Source: Circinella umbellata (Eukaryota; Mucoromycota; Mucoromycetes; Mucorales; Lichtheimiaceae). From it: a DNA stretch of 20,473 nucleotides. The position numbers were made by a program, and so were the translations under genes. This document shows, piece by piece, positions 16,760-20,473 of the stretch. Numbering within the stretch: the first letter of the stretch is position 1; each line of letters begins with the position of its first letter. The DNA is taken from contig JAIWNF010000160.1 in assembly GCA_025093555.1 (NCBI GenBank), positions 1 to 20,473 on the forward strand. The letters are read 5' to 3'. The notes below the pieces were generated by a model. That model saw nothing but the letters and a program-made list of their open reading frames with translations, ran no database searches and had not been told where the DNA came from.

Positions 16760-18385
16760 ATCGCCGATGATGAAATTCAATTTCTTGAAGAAAAGCACAA
16801 TATGCCTTTATATGAGGAAAAAGAAATGATTGCAATGCAAGATATACTTGGTTGTGTTTCTTTCTTAGCATTAAATCGAATTCTACAGGAACTAAACCGG
16901 GCATGGGATAACTGTGATAAATATGATAATAATTCAGATAATTGTTGGTGTAGTACTGCAAAAAATTATGGGCTTCCGTGCCAACACTATCTTGCAAAAA
17001 ACAGCTTTACTGTAAAACTTTCAGATGTACTCTCTCGTTGGCATTTAGATTATAATGTCAGTATGTTTTTATATTAGTTTGTACTTTTGAACTCGCTTGA
17101 ATCACAATATTGCTGAGCGTCATAATAATTATAATAACTAAATCATATACTTATATTAACACTTGGTTATATAGATACATTCAAAAAACCATATAGTTCC
17201 AAAGCTGTTCTTATGGAGCAAGAAAGGATTGTACTACAAAAACTGCATAATGCAATTTTCAAGATGGAATCTGACCAGCAGAAATATGATCTATTATCAA
17301 GTATCAATGATTTAATTGGTGAATCCCTTTTGGACCCCTTGAGTACTAATAATATCGAGCTACCCAGTGATGTGATAACCAAGGGCCGTCCTAAGAACAC
17401 AAAAAATGCACACATACCATCACAATTTGAAATTGAAGAAATCAAAAATCATCAAAAAATTATAAATAAGAAGGCCATATATGAATCAGATCGACAAAGT
17501 AGTTCAGATTACAATGATGAAATATTTATATTTCCTCAAAATGGTAAAAGAAAAGATCGTGAAATGGAATTTCTTGAAAATTTGAACAACAAAAAGAAGT
17601 ATGAATCATTATAATAGTTTATTATATATTTTCTACATGTAAAAAAATCTCATTATCATGCCATTTTGCTACATTATAGAGCTAAGAACCAGGAAGAGCG
17701 AACACTTGAATTTTTTGTTCATCCAAATATACTACGTGAAAACATTGAAGAATGTGTCAATATCAATAGTGATGGGTTTTGTGGTTACCGAGCGATCGCA
17801 TACCACACTGAAGGTTCTTAAGATGCTTATATGGAAGTTAAAAAGAAAATGCTCTACTGTTTCCAAGTAAACAAGTCTATATGCGAGGAACATTACCGAT
17901 ATATGCGATTCAAGTTATCTAATATCGAAGAAGTATTAGTATATGGATTAGAAAGAAGTATTCCTCCTACCTCTTGTCCTTATCAGTATTGGTTTACTAT
18001 GCTATATTTTGCTCAAATAGCAGCAGATACATATAGACGTATTATTGCTGTTTACACAGATGATATTACCAAGAAGCCCAACTCAGATGAATTGGCTTAT
18101 CAACTGCTCATGTATGTTCCTTTCTAAGAACCATTGCTAAATGATAAACAGCCTATACTAATTATTATGCAGTTCCTGAACAACAATCATTGGGCGACTA
18201 TCAAGTCTAAAAGACGTATTATTCGAATAGATTGGCCAATAATTGATGGGTACTGCATAAAAGCATATACATCTATGGGTCATACAACAAACCTACGCAA
18301 ATTAATATCATGGCGATATCTATCTATAAAAAAGAGAGATGATGAAAAGACAGCACACAATGATGACCCAGTAGTTTTTGATTAA
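16760..18385 (+). pseudogene. MULE transposase C-terminal part fused to an OTU-like cysteine protease domain, 5'-truncated, with stops
   Basis: Exons are 16760-17060, 17175-17598 and 17680-18385. The introns 17061-17174 (GTATGT) and 17599-17679 (GTATGA) keep phase. Exon 1 encodes EEKHNMPLYEEKEMIAMQ and a SWIM zinc finger (CWCSTAKNYGLPCQH), the usual MULE C-terminal module. Exon 2 is a linker with KGRPKNTKNAHIPSQFE, a basic AT-hook-like motif common in MULE proteins. Exon 3 shows an OTU-type active site, SDGFCGYRAIAY (Asp and Cys), and NNNHWATI (His), so a deubiquitinase-like fold. The DDE core and N-terminal zinc domain are missing: the first exon begins at an intron acceptor with no upstream exon. 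In-frame TAA codons at 17819-17821 and 18125-18127 break the OTU part. It is a dead gene, but the fusion architecture is clear. Confidence 0.82.
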
Positions 18386-18738
18386 AATCACTAAGACTCT
18401 CCTATAAATTTATATATATATATATATTATATTATATTTGGTTTTATCTTTATTATTATTTTTATTCTTGTTTCTTTATTTTTCATTTTCTTATTTCACT
18501 TACGCACTCTTTTTCTACTTTGGCTCTTGTCTATATAATAATAACTCTTTTCAATTTTTTTTCAAATTTATATACGTTGTTACCCTTTTTTTTCTCTTTC
18601 TCTTTATTAATTTTATTATTATTATATATATTATCACGTTCCAAATTATCAACATCAATAATATCTCATTATTATAATTATTCAACAAATAAAGAAGTAT
18701 TTATCATAAATATTGTGTTCCATTCAGACTGTACCAAC
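18386..18738. other. Downstream region of the MULE-OTU remnant with (TA)n and a pyrimidine-biased tract
   Basis: A TA run at about 18411-18436 is followed by some 200 bp that is strongly T/C-biased. The two overlapping hydrophobic open frames here are compositional. No gene or TIR is recognised. Confidence 0.55.
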
Positions 18739-19196
18739 TGTTAAAGATAACCAGGATAATTGCTACATGTACTCGTGAATGTTACCTAAACCAGTAAGGG
18801 GCACACGTACAAGTAATTGCAACATTTACAAGTAATTGCAACACTTGCAAGTAACTGTTACAAGTACAAGTTACTAATACTCAAGATTTCAGCCAACTAT
18901 CAACTTAGGATAGATAGATAGAAATTAGTATAAATAAGACATCTTTCTTCCTCAATTAAATCTTTAGTTCTACTAAGTTTACAAAGTTAATAAACTACTT
19001 GGTTCATTCACCATTATTTTCTACTTTCTCCCTACAATCGGGATTGATTTATTTTGTTGGTTATAAATTAACCAAACTCTTTTATTTTTATAAGTTATTT
19101 ATTTTAACTTATCCTTTTCCTTGAGTCATATACTCGGAATTATATTACTTTTTATTCATTTTTTAACATGATATGACCGAAACATATCAACGTACA
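18739..19196 (+). mobile_element. Solo-type LTR B, same orientation as LTR A
   Basis: It starts TGTTAAAGATAACC and ends near ACGTACA. It shares with LTR A the TATA-like box AGTATAAATAAGA (about 18929), TTTCTTCCT, TGGTTATAAA, and CCTTGAGTC followed by TACTCGGAATT. Overall identity is low outside these blocks, so A and B are different subfamilies or old copies rather than the two ends of one insertion. I see no target duplication (CCAAC on the left, GCACA on the right). Confidence 0.65.
18809..18878. repeat. 19-bp minisatellite (ACAAGTAATTGCAAC) in the upstream half of LTR B
   Basis: Units start at 18809 and 18828 (both 19 bp), with a shortened one at 18847 (GCAAGTAACTGTT) and further ACAAGT words after it. 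It occupies the same position relative to the TATA box as the 22-bp array in LTR A but has an unrelated sequence. Confidence 0.8.
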
Positions 19197-19451
19197 GCAC
19201 ATTATTTCTTTTGTAGAAATTTCAATCAACCTGCATCTACAGGCTACCTTATCTTATAGTTATTAATAAGCATTTTATCTTGATAAACCACTTAAAAAAT
19301 AAATATTTTACTTTTCTCAATTTTACTGTTTATCTATTACCACTTAACTTCTATTATTATATTTTTGTTTGTCGTACAGTGTAACAAATTCAAAATTAAA
19401 AATAGAGTGGGGTGTCCGTAGCAATTCCCTAATAATAAACTTGATAAGATT
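19197..19451. other. Short spacer before the minus-strand MULE remnant
   Basis: AT-rich with no gene. The only locally GC-richer word is GTGGGGTGTCCGTAGC near 19407-19422, 30 bp beyond the MULE stop codon. It could be the 3' TIR of that MULE, but the partner end is outside the window. Confidence 0.35.
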
Positions 19452-20387
19452 TTATTTCTGTTTTTCTGGTCCTTTTTGAGGATTAATTATTTTTTCAAAT
19501 AAAGATGATGATTGTTTTAAAATTGCTCCTATTCGTTCTAATTGATTACAATCTAATTTTTCATAATTTTGTAAAAACAATTTTGCATTTCTATTATATT
19601 CTTGAAACGTAGCATCTTGTAAATCTAAAAGCCTTGTTTCAGAAAATGATGGTAGTAGTGATGATAATGGTAGTGATGGCGATAGTGATGATGATGATGA
19701 TGATGATACTTGATTATTTTGTGTGGTTATATGTTGCACTTGGTATGGGATACTTTTAATACGACTTATCAAGAATATATGTTTGGAAAGTTTATGAGAG
19801 CATGTCAATAATAACAATTGTCCTTTTTTATTATTTTTATAATTAACTATATACCACTTTCACAATCCGTGAATGATCTATAGTATAGCTATAAGAATTA
19901 CAGTTAGAGCTAGATATTAAATAAACTAAAGATACATATAAATAAATGGTTTACTTACCACACCATTTTCAAATACAATCATACTATTAGCAACATCGAA
20001 ATCAATTTTATTCGCTTCTTTTTTTCTTTGTTTTTCATGAGCAGACAAAGACATATGCTTGAAACCATATTTGACTTGTAAAGCATCTTGACGATAATCT
20101 ATTTCAACAAGCTCGACTAATGTATAAACAATTTGATCTACACGACAACAGCGAGAACGACCAAGATAAAAAGACTTCAGCTGATTATGCCACCTTTCAA
20201 CATAGTTATTTGTGTGGAACGACCACGACAAACGCCATGCTTTGTACTATAATTCTTTTTTAGGGTACCAACGTGACAACATATACGCATAAAACTCAAG
20301 ACAGCCTTTGTTATCTCTCTATTTAATAACAAATTCGCCCCACAAAACTTCAAAATCATCTTGCACTGCGCGAAAAAGTTGATATCA
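19452..20387 (-). pseudogene. MULE transposase remnant, C-terminal half, with stops and a damaged SWIM finger
   Basis: On the minus strand an exon from about 20387 down to about 19960 encodes a MULE segment: QDDFEVLWGEF, FYAYMLSRWYPKK, SFHTNNYVERWHNQLKSFYL and RVDQIVYTLVELVE. NNYVERWH is the block around the third catalytic acid in these enzymes. An intron follows. Its donor is either GTAAGT or the phase-compatible GTGTGG, near 19965. A last exon from about 19823 to 19452 has CSHKLSKHIFLISRI, where the SWIM pattern CxC...CxH has lost residues and the last Cys is Ser, then a Ser-rich stretch from a GAT microsatellite, and a degenerate NPQKGPEKQK end. In-frame stops lie at 20385-20387, 20319-20321 and 20247-20249. 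The gene is dead. The N-terminal part is outside or lost. Confidence 0.75.
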
Positions 20388-20473
20388 AGTTCTTTGAAAA
20401 CATCCTTCTAGTTTGCTATCAAGTTGTTTGAAAAAAAAAAAAGAAAAAAAAAAGATGCAATATGTGTAACAGC
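20388..20473. other. Right edge, no further coding recognised
   Basis: The minus-strand MULE similarity stops at a TGA near 20386. Beyond it lie an A-rich run (20430-20453) and a partial duplication of the ACTTGATA/AAGTT words. The break may be an intron or a truncation and cannot be decided in 86 bp. Confidence 0.4.

Noticed and set aside
18438..18744. Two overlapping hydrophobic open frames
   Set aside because: Same compositional artefact in a T/C-rich tract, with no supporting motif.
15537..19196. LTR A and LTR B as the two ends of a single retrotransposon
   Set aside because: They are far too divergent and carry different upstream repeats, and the DNA between them is a MULE-OTU remnant without retroviral-type genes.

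Overview
The window looks like repeat-dominated DNA from a very AT-rich fungal genome. The evidence is GT-AG introns of about 80-340 bp, one with a TACTAAC branch site, a eukaryotic tRNA-Gly, and MULE, hAT-like and Merlin DNA transposons plus LTR retrotransposon remnants. An early-diverging lineage such as the Glomeromycotina fits best, but that placement is inference. I recognise no housekeeping protein gene. The only cellular gene is the tRNA.

Layout. 1-2037 (minus) holds the first three exons of an apparently intact MULE transposase that runs off the left edge, with 34-bp direct repeats upstream of it (2229-2349). 3241-10962 is a nested stack. The outer element has CACTGG-type terminal inverted repeats (TIRs) and TTTGAG-rich subterminal arrays. 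It contains two hAT-like non-autonomous elements, 3656-4701 and 4983-8940, each with a perfect 8-bp target duplication. The second hAT-like element contains a 2.1-kb unit, 5194-7306, in which an intact DDE transposase with a C-terminal chromodomain lies between two identical 201-bp direct repeats. That unit is the most unusual object here.

11023-11093 (minus) is tRNA-Gly(GCC). Its 5' flank is partly duplicated about 1.2 kb away, and a 0.4-kb insertion interrupts the second copy. 13252-15297 is a full-length Merlin element with TIRs of about 58 bp and a broken transposase gene. 15537-16000 and 18739-19196 are two diverged LTRs in the same orientation whose upstream halves carry unrelated minisatellites. 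Between them lies a 5'-truncated MULE gene with a SWIM zinc finger fused to an OTU-like protease domain (16760-18385). A second decayed MULE lies on the minus strand at the right end (19452-20387).

The genes do not form a pathway. They are layers of independent transposons. The inferred order of insertion in the stack is outer element first, hAT-like elements next, and the chromodomain unit last and most recent. Long pyrimidine-biased low-complexity tracts fill much of the remaining DNA and produce spurious open frames.
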